From: an uncultured Saprospiraceae bacterium | GTDB lineage: Bacteria > Bacteroidota > Bacteroidia > Chitinophagales > Saprospiraceae | Assembly (NCBI GenBank): GCA_937997635.1 | Contig: CALLFA010000058.1 | Location: forward strand, 62,001-126,000 | Direction: 5' to 3' | DNA: 64,000 nt | Shown: in pieces, positions 42,717 through 52,072 of the stretch | Layout of the letters: each line of letters starts with the position of its first letter | Numbering within the stretch: the stretch's first letter is position 1 | Notes under the pieces: generated by a model | Seen by the model: only the letters and a program-made list of their open reading frames with translations | What the model was told of the DNA's origin: nothing | Databases searched by the model: none | Program-made: the position numbers and the translations under genes

Positions 42717-43375
42717 GAGTGGACAATGTTTAAAAGATAGTTACATATTTCTATAGACTTTTTGAAGATCATGTCTTGGTCGTTATGGAATCTATCAAAT
42801 ATCTCTTTTTTGGTCAATTGGATTTCATTTATTACAAATATGTGCAAATTATGTTGAAATTCTGGCTCAATCTTATAGCATTTTGAAAGTATAATTCTTC
42901 TATTCAGATTAAAGTTCCTATGCGAAAGATTATCCACAAATTGAACTGCATCAGACCACGAGCCATTAACAATGCCATCTTCTTTTAATTTTGGTACTGT
43001 AAACTTAGTAAGTGAGCTCTTTACATGATTATTATTCCTCAGTCTTGTATGTAGATTCACCCTAAAACTGTATGATGAATCAACTGTTGATCTTAATAAT
43101 CTCAGAATAGAAATGAATTTGTCAAGCAGTATGGGGTAAGTGGCAGAGGAGTACGTTTTTATTTTAAAATAGTCATAGTCAATTTCAAAATACAGGATCT
43201 TTGAGTTGTACTGTACAATCTCATCTCTGGTATAAGATTTATACTGGTCCATCTCCTCAACATCTATAATTTTATTCTTGACCAACCAAGGTAAAGAATA
43301 GTGCTGAGGATCAAAGCTTCCTTTGATTTGGAATGAATATAATTCCTCAACAGGCTTAGTATTATAGTTTATCAT
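42713..43375 (-). CDS. Unknown 220-aa cargo protein
   Basis: First gene of the three-gene operon next to attR, with an ATG start at 43375. Soluble, with a central strand/helix region ILYFEIDYDYFKIKTYSSATYPILLDKFISILRLL and a helical end. It is loosely reminiscent of TIGR04255-type proteins (hypothetical proteins often found in defence neighbourhoods), but the match is weak and I leave the product open. There is no membrane segment or catalytic motif. Tight coupling to the next gene implies a common complex. Confidence 0.6.
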   Translation of the reverse strand: MINYNTKPVEELYSFQIKGSFDPQHYSLPWLVKNKIIDVEEMDQYKSYTRDEIVQYNSKILYFEIDYDYFKIKTYSSATYPILLDKFISILRLLRSTVDSSYSFRVNLHTRLRNNNHVKSSLTKFTVPKLKEDGIVNGSWSDAVQFVDNLSHRNFNLNRRIILSKCYKIEPEFQHNLHIFVINEIQLTKKEIFDRFHNDQDMIFKKSIEICNYLLNIVHS

Positions 43376-43420
43376 GAAAATATAAATAACAATTTGTATT
43401 CCACATTAAAACAACATTTG

Positions 43421-43441
43421 TATGCAAATTGTATGTAAATT
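43421..43441 (+). promoter_or_regulatory. Right arm-type integrase sites
   Basis: TATGCAAATT at 43421..43430 and TATGTAAATT at 43432..43441, with the same 11-bp spacing as the pair near the left end. They lie about 21 bp inside the right 93-bp repeat, and just upstream of the cargo operon's first gene. Confidence 0.6.
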
Positions 43442-43461
43442 CTTTTGAGAGGACGTCTTGT

Positions 43462-43554
43462 AAAAAAGCCAGCACATATAATGTGCTGGCTTTCAACACT
43501 TTAGTTCGTCGGGGTAGCAGGATTCGAACCTGCGACCCCCTGTTCCCAAAACAG
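43462..43554 (-). other. attR of the integrative element, restoring the tRNA-Pro 3' end
   Basis: A 93-bp repeat of 31595..31687. On the reverse strand it completes tRNA-Pro and supplies its terminator (AAAGCCAGCACA/TGTGCTGGCTTTTTT). Here the stem is perfect, while the left copy has changes in it. The element between the repeats is 11,867 bp (31688..43554). Confidence 0.93.
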
Positions 43555-43583
43555 GTGCGCTAACCGGACTGCGCTACACCCCG
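43509..43583 (-). tRNA. tRNA-Pro (TGG)
   Basis: A 75-nt cloverleaf on the reverse strand: acceptor CGGGGTG/TACCCCG, anticodon stem CCTGT-TTTGGGA-ACAGG with anticodon TGG, and T-loop TTCGAAT. Discriminator A; CCA is not encoded. It is the integration target of the neighbouring element and remains intact because the element brings a replacement 3' part. Confidence 0.97.
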
Positions 43584-43766
43584 AAACTCAGTGAGAGTCA
43601 ATGACTCCACTTTAAGTATGAGCTAACAATTCAGCTTATCCTCAAAGCGGGGCAAATGTATTATTTTTTATGATATCCCTATGATTTATTGCCTTTAAAT
43701 TAGAAGCGCATCATCATACCTAGTTACCAATCTGTCAATACAAACCAAAAATCACTGTCTTTTTTA

Positions 43767-43857
43767 GCGGTGAGAGGGGGATTCGAACCCCCGGTACCTG
43801 TTTCCAAGCACGCCGGTTTAGCAAACCGGTGGTTTCAGCCACTCACCCACCTCACCG
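43767..43857 (-). tRNA. tRNA-Ser (GCT)
   Basis: A 91-nt class II tRNA on the reverse strand with a long variable arm. Acceptor CGGTGAG/CTCACCG, anticodon stem CCGGT-TTGCTAA-ACCGG, so GCT. T-arm GGGGGTTCGAATCCCCC. The rest of the 43584-44191 gap holds no other gene; the AT-rich stretch before 44192 probably carries the promoter of the kinase gene. Confidence 0.97.
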
Positions 43858-44191
43858 AAGGCGGCAACTTTTCTTCTTTAGAATAGTCGAGCGAGGCGCA
43901 AAGATAAATCCTGATTCATTCAATTCCAACAGTTTATGCGTTTATATTCTCCTTATCTCCTTATAGCTCTAATCGTTGTAGCAACCAAATTATATTTTGT
44001 AGAATGTAAAGGCTCAATCGCTTTTAGCTAGCTTTTGTCTTCCATATGTTTAAAATGGAAGGTATGTAGTTGTTCTATAGACATTTGTATTGTTTTTGTA
44101 GGTAATAAATTAGCTTTATATCGATATTTTCGCCCTTACGACTGTGTTTCTCCAGAATTCACTATACGTAATCATAGAATGAAATGCATGT

Positions 44192-47149
44192 ATGATAAAA
44201 TCGGTATCACATACCATCAATGAGAAACATCCCTTAATTCTAAATAGATTGGTAAAGCTTAATCATTTGCTGCAGATCGTGGCTGTGTCACTGATTGCAT
44301 ATATGATGTTTGACGAGTTCAATCTAGCAAACCCCCTCAGGTTCAGTATCTTGATGTTCACCCAAATTTTTCTTATTTATTTGACATTCTGGCACAAATG
44401 GACGAACACCAATATCCTGATGTTCTTCATCATATCGGCCAGTTGCTTGACGGCTATATCAGCCGTCATTCCTGAATTGCGCTTTGAGGGATTGTTTTAC
44501 ATTAATTTGGCTGTTCAGGCCATTATCCTATCTAATGAAAAACAGTGGAATCTGATCTATCTACTTGTTGCTTTTCTACTGACAGGAATTTCACTCACTG
44601 CTGAACTAATAGGTTGGACTAGTGATGGTTCATTTAATTTTGTGGTGAATAGGTTTATCGTTGTCATCTTTTTCATCTGTGATTTATGTTTTAAACTCTA
44701 CATAACCATTAGTTCTAACTACTTAAGACTTCAAAATTTAATAGATAGGAATATTGTAAACGAGCAATACGCTAACTTATTCAATAATTCATTTGATCCC
44801 ATTTTCCTAGTAGACTCTAAAGAGAACAGAATCATCGAATGCAATAATTCAGTTTCAAAATTATTGGGTGTTCCTAACCAAGAGATAAAAGGCAAAAGCA
44901 TAAATGAATATTTAGCCTTACAAAACCTTTCAAATGAAAAATTGATCAAAGAACTGGAGGTTAAATCAGCAAACAATGATGTAGAAACAAATCAAGACAT
45001 TTTTCATGGAAATTGTGTGTTTAATCATGTAGATAGCTCGATAAGACATTGTCTCGTTCAAGTCGTACCATTGGAAAATCAAGAAGGGTTTGTATATCTA
45101 GTCTGCGTTGATCGGACTGAAGAAATTGAAGCAAAGCAACAACTTGAACAAGCAAATCAAAACCACAGAAATATTTTTGATAATAATTTACTTGGTGTCA
45201 ATTCATTAGACGCACAGTCTATATTCACGCAAACAAATCATTCTTTTTGTGAGATGCTTGGATACGGAAAAGAAGCATTGATCGGCAAATCAATTATTGG
45301 CTTTGTACATGAAGACTCTATTTCTGAAATTACAGAATTGTTCCAGCTTTTAAAACAAGGAGAAATTCATTCTTTTATCCAAGAAATAAAATTTAATCGA
45401 GCAGATGATAATGTCTTACAGACGCTTATTTCTGTCAGAGGTGTTTATGAAGAAGAGGTACTCACTCAAGCCATCTGTACGGTTCAAGATATTTCACAAA
45501 GAAAAGAAGTCGAACAATCTTTAATCCAATCTGAGTCGAAATACCGAAAAATATTTAATAATTCCTTGAGTGGACTAGCCATTGTAAGTAACTGGATCTT
45601 TTTAGATATCAATAAGTCTTTAGCTAAAATTTTAGAAGTAGATATATCTGAAATTATAGGAAAAAACCTGTTAGATTATGTCCATCCAGATGATTTAGAA
45701 TATGCCAAAAAAGAAGGTCGGTCTTTAGCAGATTATCCCGACGGACAAAAGCAAATAATGTTGAAGATAGTAGTTGGAGATAAAATAAAAAGAATGCTGA
45801 TAAGTATGACCGAAAATGAATCTCCTTATGGGGATTACAGAAGTATCGGCATATTGAATTTTAGTGATTTAACTGAATTGTTGGAAATGCAAACCAAGTT
45901 AAATGAACGTCAAGCGATTTATGAAGCACTAGTGAATAGCTCCTTTACTGGCATTGATGTATGTGAATATGTCTATAATGAAGAGACGAGAAAAAGTGAA
46001 GTTAAATTGATATTCAGAAATAAATTACTATCGTATTATTTAAGTGATCTGGATAACGAGAATGAATTCATATCATTCGAGAGCTTAAGAAAAATCACTC
46101 CTGACAGGTCTCTTGATGGACAAACTTCATCAAAAGCATATAACCAAATTGTCAAAGAGCTGATTAACAATAAAAAAGTCAATTTTGATTGGAGTTTTAA
46201 ATGCGATGATGGTATTCATGACTTTAATGTCTATATCCGACTTACTCAAGTCGATGGCAAGTCACTAGTAATCAGAAATTTCTTAGATATAACCGAAAAA
46301 AGAAAGAAGGACAAAATTATTCTGAATCAACTTTATGACATAAATAAAAAGAAAGATAAATTAGAAAAATACATCGAGTCAAATTTGCAGTTGGAGAATT
46401 TTGCATATATAGCTTCACACGATTTAAAAGCACCATTACGTACAGTTTCTAGTTTTGCTTATTTATTAAAAAAGTCATCTTATGAAGAGCTAAATGATAA
46501 AGGAAAGAAGTATTTGGATATAATTATTTCTAGCTCAGCCAGTATGCAAGTGTTGATTCATGACTTACTTCAATTTGCAAGAATAAATCAAGACAAATTA
46601 ACCATTAAAAATATTGATGTAAGAAAGTTTTTTAATCGCTGCATCGAAAATATTAATCAGGACATTATCGATAGTAAAGGCAAAATTGAATTTTTAAATA
46701 TTCCTAATACCATTGCTGCGGATGAAGTTAAACTAGCTCAATTATTTCAAAATTTAATTCGAAATGGGTTGAAATTTAAGCGAAGCGGAGTTGATCCTGT
46801 TATTAAATTAAATTGTCAAGAAAACCCTTCTGAATGGATATTTACAGTATCGGATAATGGCATTGGTATTCATGAAGATAATCGAGAGAAAATATTCGGA
46901 ATATTCAGTAAACTGCACAGCGAGGATGAATTTGAAGGCACAGGCCTAGGACTCACGATAAGTAAGAAAATAGTTGAAAAACATGGTGGAAAAATCTGGC
47001 TTAAATCAAAAGTCAATGAAGGCACTACCTTTTATTTTTCTATCCCGAAACCAACTGCAAATAATGGAGACATGCAACAATTCCAACAAAGTTTACAGGA
47101 TGCGTCAGACTCAACTGTTTCAACATCTATGTCAATGCCTAATGTCTGA
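44192..47149 (+). CDS. Multi-PAS membrane histidine kinase
   Basis: A protein of 985 aa with five to six N-terminal membrane helices (about 25-180). PAS-type modules start at YANLFNNSFDPIFLV (about 195), HRNIFDNNLLGVN (about 328) and YRKIFNNSLSGLAIV (about 450), with a further PAS-like region near 590. The dimerisation box is FAYIASHDLKAPLRTV near 740 with the phosphorylated His. The HATPase has FQNLIRNGLKFKRSG, SDNGIGIHEDNREKIF and GTGLGLTISKKIVEKHGG. No receiver domain is fused and no response regulator is adjacent. It senses an unknown, perhaps membrane-related or redox, signal. Confidence 0.93.
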   Translation: MIKSVSHTINEKHPLILNRLVKLNHLLQIVAVSLIAYMMFDEFNLANPLRFSILMFTQIFLIYLTFWHKWTNTNILMFFIISASCLTAISAVIPELRFEGLFYINLAVQAIILSNEKQWNLIYLLVAFLLTGISLTAELIGWTSDGSFNFVVNRFIVVIFFICDLCFKLYITISSNYLRLQNLIDRNIVNEQYANLFNNSFDPIFLVDSKENRIIECNNSVSKLLGVPNQEIKGKSINEYLALQNLSNEKLIKELEVKSANNDVETNQDIFHGNCVFNHVDSSIRHCLVQVVPLENQEGFVYLVCVDRTEEIEAKQQLEQANQNHRNIFDNNLLGVNSLDAQSIFTQTNHSFCEMLGYGKEALIGKSIIGFVHEDSISEITELFQLLKQGEIHSFIQEIKFNRADDNVLQTLISVRGVYEEEVLTQAICTVQDISQRKEVEQSLIQSESKYRKIFNNSLSGLAIVSNWIFLDINKSLAKILEVDISEIIGKNLLDYVHPDDLEYAKKEGRSLADYPDGQKQIMLKIVVGDKIKRMLISMTENESPYGDYRSIGILNFSDLTELLEMQTKLNERQAIYEALVNSSFTGIDVCEYVYNEETRKSEVKLIFRNKLLSYYLSDLDNENEFISFESLRKITPDRSLDGQTSSKAYNQIVKELINNKKVNFDWSFKCDDGIHDFNVYIRLTQVDGKSLVIRNFLDITEKRKKDKIILNQLYDINKKKDKLEKYIESNLQLENFAYIASHDLKAPLRTVSSFAYLLKKSSYEELNDKGKKYLDIIISSSASMQVLIHDLLQFARINQDKLTIKNIDVRKFFNRCIENINQDIIDSKGKIEFLNIPNTIAADEVKLAQLFQNLIRNGLKFKRSGVDPVIKLNCQENPSEWIFTVSDNGIGIHEDNREKIFGIFSKLHSEDEFEGTGLGLTISKKIVEKHGGKIWLKSKVNEGTTFYFSIPKPTANNGDMQQFQQSLQDASDSTVSTSMSMPNV

Positions 47150-47266
47150 ATGAACCCATATTTACAAAGTCTTTTATGCGATAACTCTTTTAATCTATTA
47201 CAAATAATTGTACCACCACGGACTACATAAAACACAGGTCAAACTTGCTGTATTAGATGAAATAAA

Positions 47267-47298
47267 AAAAGCAGTTTCCAATGAAGAAAACTGCTTTT
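47267..47298. terminator. Bidirectional terminator
   Basis: AAAAGCAGTTT-n10-AAACTGCTTTT between the convergent kinase and OmpA-like genes; A/T-rich on both sides, so it can end transcription from either direction. Confidence 0.8.
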
Positions 47299-47322
47299 AA
47301 TTATCTTTTTAATATCCTTTAT

Positions 47323-48252
47323 TTATTCAGGAACATTTGCCGGATTTAATAGATCGTAAAATTGATCGATTTTTGGCAATATAATGATCCTTGTGCGTCT
47401 ATTCGCTGATTTTCCTTCTGGTGTATCATTTCTTGCCAAAGCATTCCATTCACCTCTACCAGCAGCAATTAGTCTGTTAGGATCAACTCCGTACTTAGTT
47501 TGCAAAGCTCTCACTACTGAAGTAGCTCTTTTGACACTCAAATCCCAGTTGTCCTCAAAACAAGAACTTCTTATCGGATCATTATCTGTATAGCCTTCAA
47601 CCATGACTTCTAGATCAGGTTTAGATTGTACAATAGTGGCAATTTTACCCAACACCTCATTCGCTCGTGGAGTCAGATTGGAGCTTCCAGATTGATACAA
47701 CATCTTGTCTGATAGATTGATAAATACAACTGTCTTATCAACTTTTATTTCAACATCATTGTCTTGAATACCACCAGCCAATACGCTTTTTAAATTTACA
47801 GCTAGAGCCAAATTGATCGAATCGGCTTTAGACTTAGCGTTTTGTAATAATTGGATGTATTCGTCCTTACCTTCTAATTGAGAAAGCGTTTCTTTAATGT
47901 TTTCATTAGCCGATTGAGACAATACGGTTAAATCACCGACCTGTTCCACTTGCTTGTCACGTTGGTTTCGTATATCCTGAATTTGATCTTTTAGGTCGTC
48001 GATTTGTTCCTGACGCAAATCCAGATTACTTTCAGCACTTCTTAGTTGGCCCCTCAATCGTTCCTTATCCTGCTCGCACACATTTAATTTTTCAGTATAG
48101 TCGCTAATGGTTTTACCATACTTATCCAATGTAGTATTGGCGGATGCTAAGTCAGTTTCTAATGTAGCTATTTGATTTTTTAGACTACCACATGATGGCA
48201 AAAGGACAGTGCCAATCAAAAAGAATAAACAAAATTTGATGTATTGATTCAT
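47323..48252 (-). CDS. OmpA-family lipoprotein with coiled coil
   Basis: A protein of 309 aa. A lipobox signal (LIGTVLLPSC) gives an outer-membrane lipoprotein. A long coiled coil (about 30-125, rich in LRGQLRSAESNLDLRQEQID-type heptads) is followed by the OmpA C-terminal peptidoglycan-binding domain (about 180-300) with VEGYTDNDPI and SVKRATSVVRAL and the terminal ANRRTRIIIL. It probably links the outer membrane to peptidoglycan across the periplasm. It is transcribed alone; a MITE copy lies 33 bp upstream of its start. Confidence 0.92.
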   Translation of the reverse strand: MNQYIKFCLFFLIGTVLLPSCGSLKNQIATLETDLASANTTLDKYGKTISDYTEKLNVCEQDKERLRGQLRSAESNLDLRQEQIDDLKDQIQDIRNQRDKQVEQVGDLTVLSQSANENIKETLSQLEGKDEYIQLLQNAKSKADSINLALAVNLKSVLAGGIQDNDVEIKVDKTVVFINLSDKMLYQSGSSNLTPRANEVLGKIATIVQSKPDLEVMVEGYTDNDPIRSSCFEDNWDLSVKRATSVVRALQTKYGVDPNRLIAAGRGEWNALARNDTPEGKSANRRTRIIILPKIDQFYDLLNPANVPE

Positions 48253-48285
48253 TTAATAAAATTTGAAGTCAAGAAATTGGTTCTA

Positions 48286-48442
48286 TACCAAAAGGAGAAT
48301 TGTTTGGCTGATTTATAACGTGAAAGTTTTGTCTGTTGTCAAGACGAAAAACGCGGTGAATGTAGGTATTCACGAGTATTTTCAACGATGAGAACAGATA
48401 AAAGATCAAGTAAGAAACAGTCAAACTATTTTCATTTTGGTA
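48286..48442 (+). mobile_element. 157-bp MITE, copy 3
   Basis: Same 157-bp size, orientation and ends (TACCAAAAGGAGAAT...ATTTTCATTTTGGTA) as copies at 11.6 and 15.9 kb, with TA flanks at 48284-85 and 48443-44. It sits in the gap between the OmpA-like gene and the 48502 gene, both reverse, and so could affect the OmpA promoter. Confidence 0.88.
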
Positions 48443-48501
48443 TAAAAGTTCAGAACTAAATATTAAGTACAAGAATATTGCCAATTTAGATCTATTGCAA
48501 G

Positions 48502-48942
48502 CTATTCAGGAACAAGCTCCGCAGATTCAAAGATGTAGTTCAAGTGATCCAAATCTTCCACATTAAGTTTTAGCTTCCCCTTAAACGTGACGCGTTGATC
48601 CATTCGTAAGCCATGGTCTTTATCCTTTAATAAAACATCTACGACTGATTCAGGTCCCGCACCGCCACAAAAAAAACATTGTGAATATGGATATTTTGAA
48701 AGAATAACGATCTCTTCATCTTCTGCCTCTATCAATAATACAAAGCCTTCTAAGCTCACATCCTGCCCTTCATAAGCTTTTATGTCTTCACCAAATACTG
48801 GGTATGGAATGTCAAAACCAAATTCTTCGTTGTACTTATATTCCATCGTCATATCAGCGAGTATCATCCAATCAATTTTTTTTGTCTCATTGAATGATTC
48901 TGACAGAGGAAAGAAGAATAAAAGCAATAATTGAATTAACAT
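48502..48942 (-). CDS. Conserved hypothetical exported protein
   Basis: A protein of 146 aa with a hydrophobic N-terminus (LIQLLLLFFFPLS) that may be a signal sequence or anchor. The middle has YEGQDVSLEGFVLLIE, then a two-Cys motif SQCFFCGGAGPESVV near residue 95, then VTFKGKLKLN. The beta-strand pattern is OB-fold-like, and the CxxC could bind metal. It is transcribed in the same direction as the M1 peptidase gene 11 bp upstream. The function is unknown. Confidence 0.7.
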   Translation of the reverse strand: MLIQLLLLFFFPLSESFNETKKIDWMILADMTMEYKYNEEFGFDIPYPVFGEDIKAYEGQDVSLEGFVLLIEAEDEEIVILSKYPYSQCFFCGGAGPESVVDVLLKDKDHGLRMDQRVTFKGKLKLNVEDLDHLNYIFESAELVPE

Positions 48943-48953
48943 AAGTAGAAATT

Positions 48954-51329
48954 TTATGGTTTAATACCTTTCTTTTTATCCTGTTCTCTCTTTTTAGCCA
49001 TCTGCATTGGATTTAATTTATCCTTTACTTTGTGGCTTTTAAAGACTTGAAACTGTCCTGGTGTCGACGGCGGACTCATTGTGTTATTATCCGTATCTAT
49101 ATCAGCTGTTTCATAGTAGGGATCAACAACTATATGTTCAACTTTTTTATTTTTTACAAAAGACTTACTAAAGCCACCTTCATTTTTTCTCCAAATCTCA
49201 ACTGGAATTTTTTGTACTTCTGTTGTACCATCTTCATATTGCCATTCAAGAATGACAGGCATTACCAATCCCCCTTTATTTGTAAAATGTAATTGATAAT
49301 AGTGCTTGTCTGAAAAGTTAGCTTCTTTTTCTTCTTTCGTGAAATGCTCATTGAAATTTATTAACGTAGTACTGCTAATGCTGTCTTCCGTTTCCCATGG
49401 CCTATAGCTGTTATAAAAATCTTTAAGTGTCTCATCTTGATCAACTAAGAACTCTACACCTTCTTCAATATTTTTTCTTCGACTGATGTGGTTGAATGGC
49501 TGTGTTAGTTTTCTTTCAAAAGATCTTTCTTGAGTCTCAGGATCATTTTCTAAATCTGCAATAAAATAATCCACACTGTCCAATGAAATATCTACAGCAT
49601 CAATACTGTAAAACCACCCTCTCCAAAACCAATCTAAATCAATACCACTTGCGTCTTCCATCGTTCGGAAAAAATCTGCAGGTGTTGGATGCTTAAATGC
49701 CCAACGTTTACCAAATTCTTTAAATGCATGGTCAAATAGTTCTCGTCCCATGATCGTTTCACGTAGAATGTTTAACGCTGCTGCTGGTTTATCATATGCA
49801 TTAGACCCATAATTGATGATGTTTTCGGTATTTGTCATAATCGGTTCCAACTTATCTTTTGGGGAAGCCATATAATCAGCAATTCCCATCGGGGCGACAA
49901 ACCAATGATTATAGTTTGAATCAAATTCTGCTTCAGCAATAAATTGCACAAAACTATTCAAACCTTCATCAAACCAAGCCCATTGTCGCTCATCACTGTT
50001 GATGATCATTGGATAATAATTATGCCCAACTTCATGAATGATGACAGTCAATGCTGCATATTTTGCTCTCTCGGTATAAGTCCCATCTTTCTCTGCTCTC
50101 CCTGGATTAAAACAAATCATCGGGTACTCCATCCCATTAGCTGCTTCCACCGATATAGCCACAGGGTATGGATAGGGTATAGAATATCTACTATAAACAT
50201 CCAACGTGTGCTCAGTAGCTTTGGTAGAGTATTTACTATATATAGGATATGCTTCCTTTGCATAATAACTCATGCACATCACACGATCACCAAGTTCATT
50301 GATATGGGGCATCGCATCCCAAATGAATTTTCTACTTGCTGTCCACGCAAAATCTCTTACATTTTCTGCCTTGTAATGCCAAGTTGTTGTACGGTTGGAT
50401 GGCGATTGTTGCTCCATTGCTTTTGCCTCATCTAGTGTCACAATTTCAACTGGCTCCGTTGACGTTTTTGCAGCTTCCCATCGTTGCTTCTGAGTGCCTG
50501 TCAATACACGATCATAATTCTGACATTCACCAGTAGAACCAACGACAAAGTCATCTGGTAAGGTCATTTTTACATCATAATCTCCAAAGGTCAAAGCAAA
50601 CTCACCTCGACCGGTAAATTGATTATTTTGCCATCCTTGATTGTCTGTGTAAGAGCACATTCTAGGAAACCATTGCACAATTGTGTAAAGGTAATTCCCA
50701 TCATCCTCAAAATATTCATAGCCTCCTCTTCCCCAACTTTTAGAATTGATGCGATCGATCAAGTAATAATGCCAGTCTATATTGAATGATACACTCTCTC
50801 CAGATTTCAATGCCTCAGGTAGGTTAATTCTCATCATCGTTTTATTGATGGTATAATTAAGCGCTTGTCCGTTTGCATCTGTAACAGATTGTATTTTATG
50901 TCCGTATTTATCCAAAGATTCAACATAGCTTATCCTTTCTAAATCGTCTTTACTCATGTGTGACTTAATGCTGCTTGGCTCCATGTAGTGCTTATCGGCT
51001 TCAGGACTGTGCTCATTTTCATCCAATTGAAGCCATAGATAACTCAGTGCGGTAGGGGAGTTGTTGTGATAGGTAATTGTCTCTTTACCATCCAATCGAT
51101 GTTCTTTAGTGTTGAGCGTACAATCTATAGTGTAATCCGCTTTCTGCTGCCAATAATCCGGTCCTTGATTTCCATCTATATTTCTATATCTGTTAGGAGA
51201 AGGTAACCAAGAATCAATTTGCTCAAACTTATTTCCGTGATTTGAACGATCAGGCTGATTCTGCGCGAACAACGAATCCGACTGCAACGTAAAACAACAA
51301 ATCAGTATAGAAAATATAATACGCTTCAT
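48954..51329 (-). CDS. M1-family zinc metallopeptidase
   Basis: The track starts at a TTG one codon too early; ATG at 51329. 791 aa with a signal peptide (IIFSILICCFTLQSDSLFAQ). The zinc site is HEVGHNYYPM near residue 435 with the third ligand Glu in WFDEGLNSFVQ about 20 residues on; the N-terminal beta domain has DCTLNTKEHRLDGKETITYHN. It looks like the exported gluzincin M1 group that degrades peptides in the periplasm. It probably forms an operon with the 48502 gene. Confidence 0.92.
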   Translation of the reverse strand: MKRIIFSILICCFTLQSDSLFAQNQPDRSNHGNKFEQIDSWLPSPNRYRNIDGNQGPDYWQQKADYTIDCTLNTKEHRLDGKETITYHNNSPTALSYLWLQLDENEHSPEADKHYMEPSSIKSHMSKDDLERISYVESLDKYGHKIQSVTDANGQALNYTINKTMMRINLPEALKSGESVSFNIDWHYYLIDRINSKSWGRGGYEYFEDDGNYLYTIVQWFPRMCSYTDNQGWQNNQFTGRGEFALTFGDYDVKMTLPDDFVVGSTGECQNYDRVLTGTQKQRWEAAKTSTEPVEIVTLDEAKAMEQQSPSNRTTTWHYKAENVRDFAWTASRKFIWDAMPHINELGDRVMCMSYYAKEAYPIYSKYSTKATEHTLDVYSRYSIPYPYPVAISVEAANGMEYPMICFNPGRAEKDGTYTERAKYAALTVIIHEVGHNYYPMIINSDERQWAWFDEGLNSFVQFIAEAEFDSNYNHWFVAPMGIADYMASPKDKLEPIMTNTENIINYGSNAYDKPAAALNILRETIMGRELFDHAFKEFGKRWAFKHPTPADFFRTMEDASGIDLDWFWRGWFYSIDAVDISLDSVDYFIADLENDPETQERSFERKLTQPFNHISRRKNIEEGVEFLVDQDETLKDFYNSYRPWETEDSISSTTLINFNEHFTKEEKEANFSDKHYYQLHFTNKGGLVMPVILEWQYEDGTTEVQKIPVEIWRKNEGGFSKSFVKNKKVEHIVVDPYYETADIDTDNNTMSPPSTPGQFQVFKSHKVKDKLNPMQMAKKREQDKKKGIKP

Positions 51330-51403
51330 CAATGTGTGATTTAGAGTGTAAAAATAGAAAGCTGAGCCTATCTTTTCAGTTTCTTATCATTTGTTTAACA
51401 AGC

Positions 51404-52072
51404 TCAAGTCATTTCTCGGAAAATAACGACAATTTCACCCTTAATTGACGGTTTTGAGCTGTAGTAATTGATCATATCGTCAACAGATTTAGTCTCGATC
51501 TCTTCGAAAACCTTGGTAATTTCTCTGGCTACACAAACTTGGACATCAAGGCCTATGTAGGTTTTGATTTCATTTAGACATTTCAACAAACGAAATGGAG
51601 ATTCATATAAGACAACAGTCGTATGTAACTCCTTCAACATTTTCCACTTGGTTTGCCTCCCTTTTTTATGTGGCAAGAAACCAGCGAAATAAAAGGCCTC
51701 GCTAGGTAATCCCGAAGCGGTAAGCGCAGGTACAAAGGCTGTAGGCCCTGGAAGTGGGACTACTGTTACCCCAGCTTCTCGAGCCTTTCTGACAAGCAAA
51801 AATCCAGGGTCAGAAATCCCTGGAGATCCAGCGTCTGATACTAATGCCATACTGATACCTGTTGATAACTGTTGTATGATGTCGTCAGCTTTTTTATGCT
51901 CATTGTGCGAATGAAAGGATCTCAATTGAGTGTCTATAAGATGATGCTTGAGAAGCTTACCTGTCTGACGAGTATCTTCCGCAAGAATCAGATCTACCTC
52001 TTTCAGAACTTCAATAGCTCTTAATGTAATGTCCTTCATATTACCAATCGGCGTAGGCACTAGATAAAGCAT
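51404..52072 (-). CDS. rsmI: 16S rRNA (cytidine(1402)-2'-O)-methyltransferase
   Basis: The track start (52192) reads 40 extra residues; the ATG at 52072 (MLYLVPTPIGNMKDITLRA) is the normal start, giving 222 aa. It has the tetrapyrrole-methylase-fold motifs VPTPIGNM, ILAEDTRQTGKLLKH and SDAGSPGISDPGF. It 2'-O-methylates C1402 of 16S rRNA using S-adenosylmethionine. Monocistronic; divergent from the 52290 gene. Confidence 0.95.
   Translation of the reverse strand: MLYLVPTPIGNMKDITLRAIEVLKEVDLILAEDTRQTGKLLKHHLIDTQLRSFHSHNEHKKADDIIQQLSTGISMALVSDAGSPGISDPGFLLVRKAREAGVTVVPLPGPTAFVPALTASGLPSEAFYFAGFLPHKKGRQTKWKMLKELHTTVVLYESPFRLLKCLNEIKTYIGLDVQVCVAREITKVFEEIETKSVDDMINYYSSKPSIKGEIVVIFREMT

Noticed and set aside
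31688-43500. Conjugative element or complete prophage
   Set aside because: No relaxase, coupling protein, type IV secretion, capsid, portal or large terminase gene is recognisable.
44035-44223. 62-aa ORF before the histidine kinase
   Set aside because: It overlaps the kinase start, starts in AT-rich intergenic DNA, and shows no protein-like features.
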